A stretch of DNA of 64,000 bases, taken from NCBI GenBank assembly GCA_008933995.1, contig WARS01000011.1, forward strand, positions 6,242,016-6,306,015, read 5' to 3'. Position numbers and translations under genes: made by a program. How positions within the stretch are numbered: the stretch's first letter is position 1; each line of letters starts with the position of its first letter. Shown here piece after piece: positions 22,601-33,400 of this stretch. Below the pieces are notes generated by a model that saw only the letters and a program-made list of their open reading frames with translations, had not been told where the DNA came from and did no database searches. The DNA comes from Datnioides undecimradiatus. Taxonomy: Eukaryota; Chordata; Actinopteri; Lobotiformes; Datnioididae.

Positions 22601-25600
22601 ACCCTCTGGAGAAGCAGTCATTTGACCTTAAACCCTATCTGGCAACACACTGACCCACATTAAGTTCACGTGTGAATGCGTCCTGAATTATGCGGGACAT
22701 GTGCAGCTATTCCATCCTCCTATAATAGTTCTCTTGTCAGCAACTAGAAAATGGTTGTTTGGACCTTAAAGACATCAGAGGCAAACACAACTGTCCCAGC
22801 AGTGGTCTCCCAAAATTAAGATGTTCCAAATTCCTGCTGAGAACCGATAGTGGAAGCATGGCAGATTTGTCAAGAGCACACATCTTCACTGTGGTCAAAG
22901 CTGGTCTCAATTGCACAGAAATTATTGTGAGGAGTGAAACTTCACGCTATGTGACCCTTTACTATAACTTATTCTGTAAGCGGGTCAAGAGTGAGGTTAA
23001 AAAAAACAAACACAAAAACTCTCAGGCAGACCTTCAAACATTAATTTGACAGCCTTGCTGTTACTTGTAACCTAAACATAAATTACACATATTACTATAG
23101 AACGACAACCCCCCAAGAGTTTCTGTTCGTCTCTGTTGCTATTGCATTTACAAACTCTCTGCTTCTGGCTTCTTCTTAACACGGGAAACTCTGTCAATAT
23201 TTGTTTATGGATAACAGGCCAAGTTAGGAGGCACAAGTGATTTTGCTGTCATGTAGTATCACATTCAACTGAACTGAATATCCAGTCGGCACTTACCAAC
23301 TAAAACTCACAGAGCCCGATCTGTAACTCACTCTTTTTGGTTTCAATTCAAATGTTAACTTTAAACAATAAATATATATAAAACATATAGTAAAATACAC
23401 GCTTTAAAAGATGTAAAAGAATGGTGTATCTTCCCATTCTGAGATCTAATTTAAATCAGTAATGTAGCAGAAGTATTGACCCACAATAGACTGTCTGCTG
23501 TTTTTTGACACACTGTCACAATCAAAACATACCCATTAAAAAAGTTATGTAAAATAATACTATTATTTAATTCAATGTCAAACTGGGGTGCTGCACTGTA
23601 TGCATTTCACATTAATATTATGGTATAAGAGTCGGCTGTTTGTTGACTGATGGCTGACACAGGAATAGCTGTGGAGGATGAGAGCCGTAGCGAGTCACAT
23701 TTGAATCTATGCCCCATAAACTATCTGTGCAGAACCCTGAGGGCTGCAGAAACACTGGCAGCTGTCTCACTGACACAAACGCACACAACACACACACATG
23801 CATGCGCAATTTCACACAAACGCTCTGTGAAACACGTAGCCTCTCCAAAACCACCGGATCAGCAGTTGCCTTTCTGTATGAAAACAAAAGAGCTTAGCTA
23901 TAGGACGATAATGACCCCAGCTGGCTCCACACACCTCAGTGAGAGCTCAGAGCAAGGAAGACCACATCCACATCAGCTTTGTGCTGATCAGCATCTGATC
24001 ACAGTCCAGCTAAACTACTGTCGACAGATATTACAATCATACTGAGCTGGACAGTTGCTGGATTAATGATGCAAGAAGTTAAAGCAAAAAACATAGGTTA
24101 TCATCTGGTGCAATGACCAGAGCGACATAATATAATAATGTGAACACAAATCAGTATTACAACTTATACACCTCTCAGTTTTCAGTACAAGTGTACATTA
24201 TTGTTGCGACAGTGTCACAGATTGGATATGAACACTTCAGTAATGTTTATTGACCTCTAGCAAAAACATACTCTGCTTACATCCGCCTGTAACCCCACTA
24301 CACATCATTCTGTTGTCTGTCTGTCTTGTCTGATACGTAAACTGTGTTTGATTTTACCTATATTTGATATATAATGACATATTTTGATCTTGGAATACTG
24401 GTTGCAACCATATTCTCCCACCAAACCACAAATGTGATTACAATTTTGGTAGCAGCATATACTGAGACTTATTTCTTCTTTGCAGGATTTTAATTAAAAA
24501 ACATTATACCTCTGTTACAGTTAGAATGATTGAAAGAACAAAGCATTTGATAACAATAATTATAATTTAGTTTACTCTTTTAGTGAAAGATTAAAACAGA
24601 TAGATTGCACCTCTCTAGTATTTTTTTGTAGACCTGGTCTTGCCCTCCTGGGCTCCAGCTGACATGTAGAGGAAGTGACTGTAAACCAGGCACGCAGACT
24701 GGACGGATAGTTTACCACATAAAGTGTGACACATGCGATCAAATCAGAGACGGTGAGAATGACAGACAAGATCAGCATGGCATGTGATAAAAGGGCCATT
24801 TCATCATCCTCTGGAGCAATCAACAATAATCAAAGGGACTTCTAGCGGTAAGTCAGCATAGATGAAAAGGAGACAAGTGAGGGTGGGCGCACGAGGAGCA
24901 GGAAAGCAAATCTGTCAGGGGACAGCAAGTGCCTGCACCTAGTTTCTATAAATTGCAGCTGATAGGTCACTTGGTGTTTAGCACACAGTGTAACACTCCC
25001 CCAACCAGGCCCCTGCGACCCCACTCCCCCTATCACATGTGGTTCTGAGATGGGCTGCCGTCACTGGGCAGACACGTTGTGATCTAGGATAGCCCACACC
25101 ACCAGTGTATAACTTTGCTCATGTTAACTCAGTAAAAAGAAAACAAAAAAAAACAACACCTTGATCTAAGAAAAATCAAAGAAAAATAATACATGTTCTT
25201 GAACATGCCTGTGCTCTTTGAATACTTATCTTTATGTTTTAAGCTAGCTGCAGAAAGAATCTATAAGAAGACATATTCAAACGAGGTCATTTGTAATGTC
25301 AGTGCCCACTGTCAGTGTCACTAAAGATCCCCATTAACCTAATTACCCTGTTAAAAACTCATGTTTGATATTCAACTATAGTAATCCCTAATTTGATTTA
25401 ATTTAAGCATTTCTGAGTGGCCGTGTGAAAAACCATTCCTTGGCTAATTTTGCTTTATGATGTATAGTTAAAGAGACTAAACAAAAACTTTCCATTAAAA
25501 TAAGGTACTACTGATTTTGCCTCACAAAGAGAGGATAAGTGATCAAAATGCCATGTGCTGATATGGATATTACTCTGTAAAATGGCCACAAACAGCCCTT

Positions 25601-25974
25601 GGTGACTGTCCGTGCAAGATCTTATAATGACAGGTGGTATTTACAGGCTGGGGTGTGTTTCATATAAGAGGAGGCACTAAAGTTTTATGAGAATATAAAT
25701 ATGTACTCAAATAAATTCTTGAATGCGCAGGAGTGTCAATGATAATACTTGAGCCAGCAGAGTGTGCACTGCCAGGGCACAATGAGGAGGCCTTGTCTTT
25801 ATGAATTATGAGTAATCTGGATTTGATCCTGGACAGGAAATTAAAATGAAGGTCTTCTGCTGGCTGGCAGCTTGCATGACCCCCTGTTGTTTAATAGGTG
25901 AAATATTTGGCCTCTTTAGCCAAGTTATGTTCACCTCTGCCCAACACAGTAATCAGGAGGCATCGGGCACCAGA

Positions 25975-26049
<75 letters not shown>

Positions 26050-26313
26050 GTTTAATGGAACCCAGGTTGGTTTGCATGCACTGAGAAAACAGCACTGTGT
26101 GATAGTTAGAGCTGACTTTGTCACAAGTGGAGTGTCAGTAAAAGCCTTCTGCCCAGTGAAGACGGCTGCAAACAGTTCAAGCACCATCTTCAGCCGTCGA
26201 CGGACACATCTTACCTCGTCCTCTCTCTCGTTTTTGAAACACAAACACGCCGCTCTCCTCTTGAACCCTTCGCCGTCATACGTCCTTGTCTGGTTGGGCT
26301 TAAACTTCATCAT
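16634..26313 (-). CDS. nudt4: Diphosphoinositol polyphosphate phosphohydrolase 2 (Nudix 4), 5 exons
   Basis: Cytosolic Nudix hydrolase that removes beta-phosphates from inositol pyrophosphates (PP-InsP5) and can cleave diadenosine polyphosphates. Exons in gene order: 26215-26313, 21674-21784, 19606-19650, 19192-19279, 16634-16848; they total 558 nt, giving 185 aa and a stop (human NUDT4 about 180). It starts MMKFKPNQTRTYDGEGFKRR, almost identical to the family start, which fixes the initiator. The Nudix box is residues 51-73 (G51, R65-E66, E69-E70, G72); it is interrupted by the exon 2/3 junction after E70. NQDRKHRTYVY and LEDWEDSVNIG follow and are typical of the DIPP group. The C-terminal ~40 residues are variable and unusually Cys-rich. 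NUDT3 is the close paralogue; the neighbouring ube2n and eea1 favour NUDT4. If the fish has a duplicated pair, the a/b assignment cannot be made here. Confidence 0.93.
16849..19191. other. nudt4 intron 4
   Basis: About 2.3 kb with no recognised gene. It contains a GC-rich, G-run-bearing patch near 17575-17700, a loose inverted repeat (11-bp arms at 17143-17153 and 17182-17192) and a poly-C run at 19022-19035. The open frames on either strand (such as 17910-18149 minus and 18404-18700 plus) match nothing known to me. Confidence 0.55.
19022..19035. repeat. Poly-C homopolymer
   Basis: A run of 14 C in nudt4 intron 4, a likely place for sequencing length error. Confidence 0.9.
19651..21673. other. 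nudt4 intron 2
   Basis: About 2 kb between the two exons that share the Nudix box. It holds (AT)n/(AC)n runs near 20056-20092 and a poly-G run near its exon 2 end. A 163-codon plus-strand open frame at 20625-21116 has no recognisable domain and is treated as chance. Confidence 0.55.
21640..21652. repeat. Poly-G homopolymer beside the nudt4 exon 2 donor
   Basis: Thirteen consecutive G preceded by a T-run, about 20 bp from the exon 2 donor at 21672-21673. On the transcribed strand it reads as a C-run followed by an A-run. Confidence 0.9.
22231..22255 (-). other. nudt4: Candidate 25-nt cryptic or poison exon in nudt4 intron 1
   Basis: On the minus strand an ATCTCAG acceptor is followed by 25 nt and then a near-consensus donor GGTAAGTAAG. 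The flanking nudt4 exons are phase 0, so including 25 nt would shift the frame before the Nudix box and probably trigger nonsense-mediated decay. The donor is stronger than those of most real exons nearby, but the acceptor's pyrimidine tract is only moderate. Confidence 0.25.
25981..26047. repeat. Compound (TC)n(AC)n microsatellite
   Basis: About 16 TC units running directly into about 17 AC units, in nudt4 intron 1 about 170 bp downstream (gene sense) of exon 1. It is a likely polymorphic marker. Confidence 0.95.
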
Positions 26314-26880
26314 TTATATTACCAATCGTCGAAAAACAGGAAACGTTTAAAAAAAGAGAGAGAGAGAGAGAGAGAGGGAAAATGGTACAAAAATCTGGAT
26401 TCAACCAGAAATTTAAGGAAAAAGGTGGTTTCAGCGCTGTGAGAGAGTTGGGGAGCAGGAGAGGCTTCTGCTCCCTGAAATCTTCCCAACCAACTTCTCC
26501 TTTTTTCAGATAGTCCCAGCGTGTGAACTGTGTCCATTCATTCCAGGGCAACGCCAGACTGCAACTGATCGTATATCGTAGCTGCCTACCATGGTGGTTT
26601 AGTGCCGCTGTCAACACGCATGATTCAGCGGGCTCGCTCACATCTGTGCTCGGTGAGCAGCTAGCGGCTGACCTGAGAGCGGCGCAACAAGCTGCCAGTC
26701 AGCTCCTAAGTTGCACCGAGTTTTGCGTTCATCATTAACGAGACCGTCATTAAGCCGGACGTGCATCAAGTTGTCTTGAAACAGCTGGCAGCTCCACGCG
26801 GCCGGTTCAAAAACGTGACGTGTCCGAATGATGCGTTTCCTGGATTTTTTTAACAATGCAGATGTCAAGAGCCGCTCTTG
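26314..26880 (-). promoter_or_regulatory. nudt4: nudt4 5' UTR and promoter region
   Basis: CpG-enriched sequence upstream of the nudt4 start codon. On the gene strand it includes a (CT)n tract (26355-26377) about 40 nt upstream of the ATG, an inverted CCAAT-type word between that tract and the ATG, and, further up, a cAMP-response-element-like TGACGTG at 26816-26822 on the plus strand. The start site cannot be located exactly. The short frames on both strands here are read as chance products of GC-rich DNA. Confidence 0.45.
26355..26377. repeat. (GA)n/(CT)n microsatellite in nudt4 5' region
   Basis: About eleven GA units on the plus strand (CT on the nudt4 strand), lying in or next to the nudt4 5' UTR. 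Confidence 0.9.
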
Positions 26881-29190
26881 AGATCTTAAACTAACGTCCT
26901 TCAGAGATAGTTTGAGCGCCTAATCGTATGAGATACTAACAAATCAAGCTATTATAAAGAGATGCCTGTTTGTGATGAATGGGTGTTAGATCTATTTATA
27001 CCACCAACAAATATCGTCCAGGCCTATATGTCATCCCCCACCCTACATTTAAAAACATCAATATTCACAGTCATTCTCTCCACTTTTAGGTTTTCACCTG
27101 TTACATATGCGGAAGTTAAATAGTTTTCAAGGTGGGACTGGTTGACAGTCAACTATTTCTAAACTGACATTCCAGAAACTGAAACAAATGCACTCCCGAA
27201 AAGTAAAATAAATAAATACATACAACTGTCTTCCAATCTACCAACTACCAGTTTTCTGCAAAATTGCATTACATGTACATTTATTAGGTTGATGCCTTAA
27301 ATTGTATATTGGACACTAAGGCACATCCGAGAAAAACAGTGTTAGCCAGACGCATTTCCAACTAAGATAACTAAGCATAAGAATGAGCAAGTGAAGAGGA
27401 CAATTCTTGTCTGAAACCCTGTTTAGTTTGATGCAGCAGTGTAGGATTTGCACCTACAGGTTATTTACAGCAGTGCGTTCTTGCACTGAGTAGGTGAAGC
27501 CTGTGATGAACTGCTGAGAAGAACTCTTTGCAAAGCTCAGGGCCTCCCTCTAGTGGATGTAGAGGGGCTCCAGCCCATGAGATGTGTTCAAAGGTAAAAC
27601 ATGTTTAGAGGTGTTAAACAATTCCTGACAAGTTAAATGTTGTCCATTCACAGTAGAAAACTGATATCTCGTGACCAGAATAACAAGCGCCTTTTAAAGA
27701 TTTTGTTACATGAAAATATTAATGACTTTGAATGTTCCTGACCCACATCCGAGTAGCGTAATGGCTCAGGATTTAAAAGTTTGTGAGAAGTAAAAGACCA
27801 TGCTATTGCTCTGCAAAGGTAATTACTAAAATCAGGGGCATGGGAGCATGCAGCCTTCAATTTTCCAGGCCAGTGGGACAACTCTGAAGACCTCTTTGAA
27901 CTTTTAACTTAATCTGACTGAACCAGACCCACATGCCCATTGAGGACACACAGCTCAGATTAAGTCTGTTAACTGTGTAAAAATTTTAGGCACGCGGTGT
28001 GGAGAAAAGCATTCATCTCATTTGATTTTCATTTGGTGGCAATTTTATGAGGTTATCTTTCAGTGCATTGAGAAAGTGTTGTAATTTCTTGATGGTGCTC
28101 ATAAACAACCCTTTAGTATAATAGTATCCTGTGTACAAAGTTGTTAAGATGTATTTAGCTGTGCAAATGGTTGATTAGAGCACATTCTGTGTTAATGAGT
28201 AGGCCACAGCCCATATCTGACCTGAGGCACACCTCTAGTGCCTAGAAATAACTTTCACAATCTGATGGAAGTCCACTAGGAAAGAGTAAGGGAAACAGCT
28301 GCTGATTGAATAAAACAGTTCAGAAGTTCTGATAAAAACATTAGATTTAACCTGCTCAGTACCAATTTATCAAGAACCCACATTCACCTAATAGTCAGTA
28401 TAATTTGTACTAAACAGTATTAGCCAATTCATTTGTATATGAATGCACTAACACTATACTGTGTACACAATCCAGAAAACATATACTAAAATGGGTTTTT
28501 TTCACTGTATTAAAGTGACATTCAGTAAACTCCATCAACTAATTTTGAGGTTCTTGTTTAAATATTTGCATTTTTTTCATAGTTATACCCCAATTTCTAT
28601 ATATTTCAGTATAAAATATTGTAACTGTAGTCCATTACCTTAACTACTAGTAGTACTTATAGTAGTAGTACTTTACTTTTACACAAATCACATGATCAAC
28701 TTGGAGTCTCACACAAAAATGGATATTTACACCTGTTCAGGCTAATTAGATCTCTATTTTAAGTAGAGCTGTATTAATATCACAATTTGGTAAAGTTACC
28801 AAAGCCTATTTACTAATAGGTGATAAAGGTATAAACTGTGTATAAGCTGAGATAAGATCAAATGAAGCAAAGTGCCTGTGTGTAACCACCAATTTCTTTA
28901 AAAACACTGGCTCTACTTTCAAGCAGCTACATTCAGATGCATACATAGTAACACATCAGTATTACAGTAACACTCTGCTAATGAAATGCCCTGTACAACT
29001 GAGAGGGCCATTCTGCATAAAACTGAACAGAGAGGGCCAGTCTGCATAATGAATACCTTATGTAGGAGTTTATTAGTTGACAATACCTCTGTATTTTTAC
29101 TTCACTGATTCTAAAGTGAGGTCTTTACCTTACAGGTATCGCTGCATTGTCTGCCAGTAAGAATGACACCCTTGCAACTATATATTAATC
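26881..29190. other. Intergenic region nudt4-ube2n
   Basis: About 2.3 kb of AT-rich DNA between the nudt4 promoter and the presumed ube2n 3' end. It contains a 20-bp word repeated with one mismatch at 29001-29020 and 29030-29049 (period 29). No gene, RNA or transposon was recognised. Confidence 0.5.
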
Positions 29191-29197
29191 AACAGAT

Positions 29198-29203
29198 TTT
29201 ATT
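29198..29203 (-). terminator. ube2n: Candidate ube2n polyadenylation signal
   Basis: AATAAA on the minus strand, 1.2 kb downstream of the ube2n stop codon. A long 3' UTR (about 29180-30412) is typical of UBE2N. No other strong signal was chosen, but alternative sites are possible, for example within the AT-rich stretch at 30240-30310. Confidence 0.35.
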
Positions 29204-30412
29204 TACAGAACATAAAAGTATGCAGGTGAACTGTTTCATAGCATTCTGAGAGCAGAAAAACATTTCTTCCCCAGATTAATAGGAAGAATGACTTTACAAA
29301 CAGTGAATTGAATACAGACTTTTCAGCCAAAAACCAATAGAGACAGTTGAAAATCAAAGTCTCCATTGACCTTTTGGAGTTTGATCCCGTAACAACTCAG
29401 CATCTCATCTTCTACAAATCCCACCTCATGTCCCTCACATCATCAAACAACAGACAGCTCAAATGTGACCACTGCGTTTTGAAATAAATGCCATTGGATG
29501 AGGTAAACAGAGTTTTGACATAAGGGGAAAAAGCAGAGTGGTTAGTATGGTGATCGCAGGAAAGATTCACACATAAAAGATTTGAAATGGTTTTTAAAAA
29601 AAGCATAAGTGCTAAAACTATGGAAAGGTCCACATTTTACACCCTACCCTCCAAACTTCCCAACATCATCCACAAGCCTACAGTTTATACTGACAGAGAC
29701 TGAAGATAAGGGAATGTGACAGTGGTAGTTTCAGGTTGGTTTTTAGTCATATTATTTTGTATTTAATGCAGCCAGATGTGATTCAAGGAAGGAATAGTAG
29801 TGCGATTGTTTATGCATCCTGCTGGTCCATCTACACAGGACAAACTCTGCTCTGCCTCCAGGTGAGTGTCTACATACAGTGAGCTAGTAGTAGTTAGCTG
29901 CTTTTAACAAACAGTGACACAAGAAAACAAAGTTAAAAGAAATAGTATACAATATTGACCACATCTAGCCAGCGTCTCTTCCCCACCCACTCCACTGCAC
30001 GGGAACCCCCAAGCCCACTTTCGAACCACAAACAGTGGGAGGTAGGACCCGCTCTTCCCCCCTAAATGTGCTTGCAAGCAACAGTTGGTAAGAGCCTCCC
30101 AAAATCATTGGACAAAGAAAGCCAGGTGAGTAGATGTAAATCCTCTGCCCATGCATTTGAACAGTAGTGAGTTAGGACAACAAAGAATCATTTTGTTACG
30201 AGTGTGCATTTAAATCACCAATTGTCAGCAGTTGTTTTTTTTTCTTTACAATATATTCATGTTTATTTCATAATATATATGTATATAGATACTTATATAT
30301 ATTTTAAGACCGTGTCCTTTTAATGCAAATGAAGTTGGAAGAGGTCTTGGCAGAACATGAGGAGTTGCGTTCACACTTCACTTCCACTTATGTCTCCACT
30401 TGCTTGGCTGCT
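29204..30412 (-). other. ube2n: Probable ube2n 3' UTR
   Basis: Sequence immediately downstream of the ube2n stop, ending at the candidate AATAAA at 29198. It has no supported coding content; minus-strand frames at 29412-29633 and 29965-30156 match nothing known. Confidence 0.4.
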
Positions 30413-33400
30413 CTACACTTCATTTTTGCTCCCAGCATAAAGCCTGGTCCATGCCTTGGCTGTAAATTTGAGACATGAACATAATATGAACATGAGTCAC
30501 AAAAAATGTGCCAATATGTGGTATTGATGTTGTTTTTTTTAAAGCCTGTATAAAGAAATGTTGCTGACTAACACAAAGACACACACACACACACAAAACA
30601 CACACACACACAAAACTGAAGGTGAAAATAAAATTACTGAATAAAAATACCAGTTAACAGAACAGGTAGGTGACCTACATAAAATGCAAATAAAAGTCAA
30701 AGCAGTTATGAAGCAGTTATGAATTAAGTAAATGCATGCATCGTAAAATTTAAATCTTTGTGACTACACAAATGAGGTTAAGTGTCTGATTGTTTTTCAA
30801 ATGAAAATTTGATGATTATAGTTTTAGTATTCTATAAAACTAAAGTTTCATTATTGAAATATACTGTATACAATAAGACTTTAAATATTAATAATTTGAG
30901 TCAGAATAATTGGAAAAAAGTAATACAGTACCAAAGCCAAAAGCCAGCCACACAACACAAAAAACTGAATCATACATGTTGGTTTGGGGTTTTTTTGTAT
31001 GTAGGTGTGTATTTAGGGTAGATATTCCTTCAATCCAATTGATGGAGGGTAAATAGAGAACACTGAAGAACAGCTGGATGAAAAGTATAAGAACCCTCTT
31101 GGTTGATTCCAGCCAGATCATAGCTCTCACCTGTTGCTATGGCTTCAGCTTCACTGTTCTTCCACTTGTCTGCGACATCATTTGCTAGGGGATCATCAGG
31201 GTTGGGTGCACTTAGTAATGCCTGGATTGAGAGCAGCACTGTACGAATCTGCAGAGCCGGTGACCATTTATCTAAAAAAATAACAAAGAGAGGAATTAAT
31301 AGGACTAAAAGGGAGTTGAAGAAAAAGGGAGTGAAAGACATTGAAAATAGATAAAAAGTAAAGAAGAACTAATAATTGTATCTATTTTAAGCTGCTGGGA
31401 ATCAAAGAGACAGCGGTGATATGCAGCAGTTGTGGCACAAAGCTTCAGTTGGGGTCACAAGTGTAACGTGTAAGGCCCTTGATCTTTTGAGCAGGATGGA
31501 ATTGGCAAATCCCTTATTTCTTTCACAGGCTAAACATCACAGGATGTAATACACACAGGCTTTCCAACAGTAACAAGCCTGAGTGAACAGACAAAAGATG
31601 GAACAGAAGCAAACTTGCTGTTAGAGCTAAAGTCAAATCAATTTGCTGTCAACTGAAAACATACAATGTAAATCACAACGCATACCACATGTATTTGGCC
31701 AAGCACACATGGTGACATTACAGTACGGTACTGACTTACCTTTCAAAATGTCTAGACATATTCTTCCCAGCTTGTCTACATTGGGATGATATATTTTGGT
31801 CATGAAGCGTACTTTAGGAGCTGCCATGGGATATTCCTCTGGCAAAAAGAGTTCAAGTTTAAATATTCCTCCCTCAAACGGTGAGTCCTGAGGTCCAGCA
31901 ATGACCACATGAAAGTAGCGGGCGTTGCTTTCATCTGGCTCTGCCTGGATGCCTGGGACAGGCTCTGCAAGCAATCGCTGAGTTTCCTGTTGCAGAAAAA
32001 GACAAACAGAAATTAACAGTATTAACAATGCGTTGCTGCCATCATATTAACTGTCATTGCTGCAAAGTGCTGTCACTTTGCATGGACAAACTACCATAAG
32101 GTTCCTTTCAGACAGAGGTGTGTGCAGCTATACTATATATTTCCCCTGTGTTCTGGTAAGGCAGGACAGTGCTCAAACAAATGTGTAAGTAAAAAAAAAA
32201 ACAAAAACGTGAAAATGGTGATCCAAGATAAAGGCTGTGGAGCGCAGAGCATCTGCCATGTAACACAAGCCAACCACTGAGTTACAAAGGGGCCAGAGCA
32301 ACCAATCTGTGTTGCTGTCTATTTCTTCATTGCAGCTGTTTCTTATGTAGATGACAACTACTTTTTTTAACACGATAAACCCATTCCCTAACTTTCTGTG
32401 GTTGACCAAAAACATTTCTGTTGACTGAAAGGAGCAGACGGCCTTTTTACACTTAAGGTCACTGTAAGAGACAAAGCAAAAACAGAGATATTTTAAAAAG
32501 TGCCACGGTATATAAAAATGTTTTATACAATTTTATGTGAGTGGGAGTATTTTATGCCCATCTCCGTCAGTGTTAGCAGACACTTGGCAACAGTGTAATG
32601 CTTATTTATGACAGCTATAAATAAAGCTGTGATTTACTGACATCTCTGCTTATGCAAAACATTGCAGTTGACTGTAGTGAAAACAACATCACATCACGAC
32701 ATTAAACTGAATGTAAAACTATCTGCATGTTATTGGTTGACACGTTTAGGATTTTCTTTTGATATTGGTCATACTAATTTGCTTTTATCTAAAATTTATT
32801 TATTTATTTTATTTATTTATTTTTTAATCAAGAGAGATGGTAGAGTTGCTCTGACTGTGATACTGAAGACTCAATGGGCCCTATGTAACTGTCTTTTAGA
32901 GGTGACACTGCCTCCGCCACCGCACCACAGGAGACCATTTACTTGCATTCCCATCAGCCACTGCAGCAAGGCCTCTCACAAATTGTAATGACAGCCAAGT
33001 GACTTACAGGAACACTTACGTTTACTGAGAAAATGTGGCAGGTAGCTAACACCGCTTGTCGTATGCATGAACGGAGCATGAGTGACATACCTGAGAGATG
33101 TCAAGGAAATTACATTCAGGCTCTCTGTTGTGCTCATTAATACATGAACTACAGTGTTCTCAGCTTTTCACTGTAACTTCTGCATAATACTGTTAACTGC
33201 CTACGGCGACCTAAAGTGTTGTCCTGAAGTAAAACCCTTGTAGCTTGTGGTGCCAACTTAAAATGGAGCCTCTTGTAATATATGCTTGACTACAGCAGTG
33301 CAACAAATACAAAATAAATAAATAACAGCATAACCGACTACTGTATTTATAAAATTACATAAAGCATGCCAACACGCAGCACTCTTGTTTTTGTAGTTCA

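Larger units (their letters stand above)
21785..26214. other. nudt4 intron 1, 4.4 kb
   Basis: The largest intron in this gene. It carries a possible cryptic exon at 22231-22255, AT-rich DNA, and a compound (TC)n(AC)n microsatellite at 25981-26047 near exon 1. Open frames at 22759-23049, 23650-24045 (plus) and 24572-24826 (minus) are not recognisable as genes. Confidence 0.55.

Noticed and set aside
25898..26350. 150-codon frame with Ser-Leu and Thr-His runs
   Set aside because: Produced by the (TC)n(AC)n microsatellite and antisense of nudt4 exon 1.
29001..29049. Two near-identical 20-bp words 29 bp apart
   Set aside because: Only two imperfect units, no third copy; a local slippage duplication rather than a functional array.
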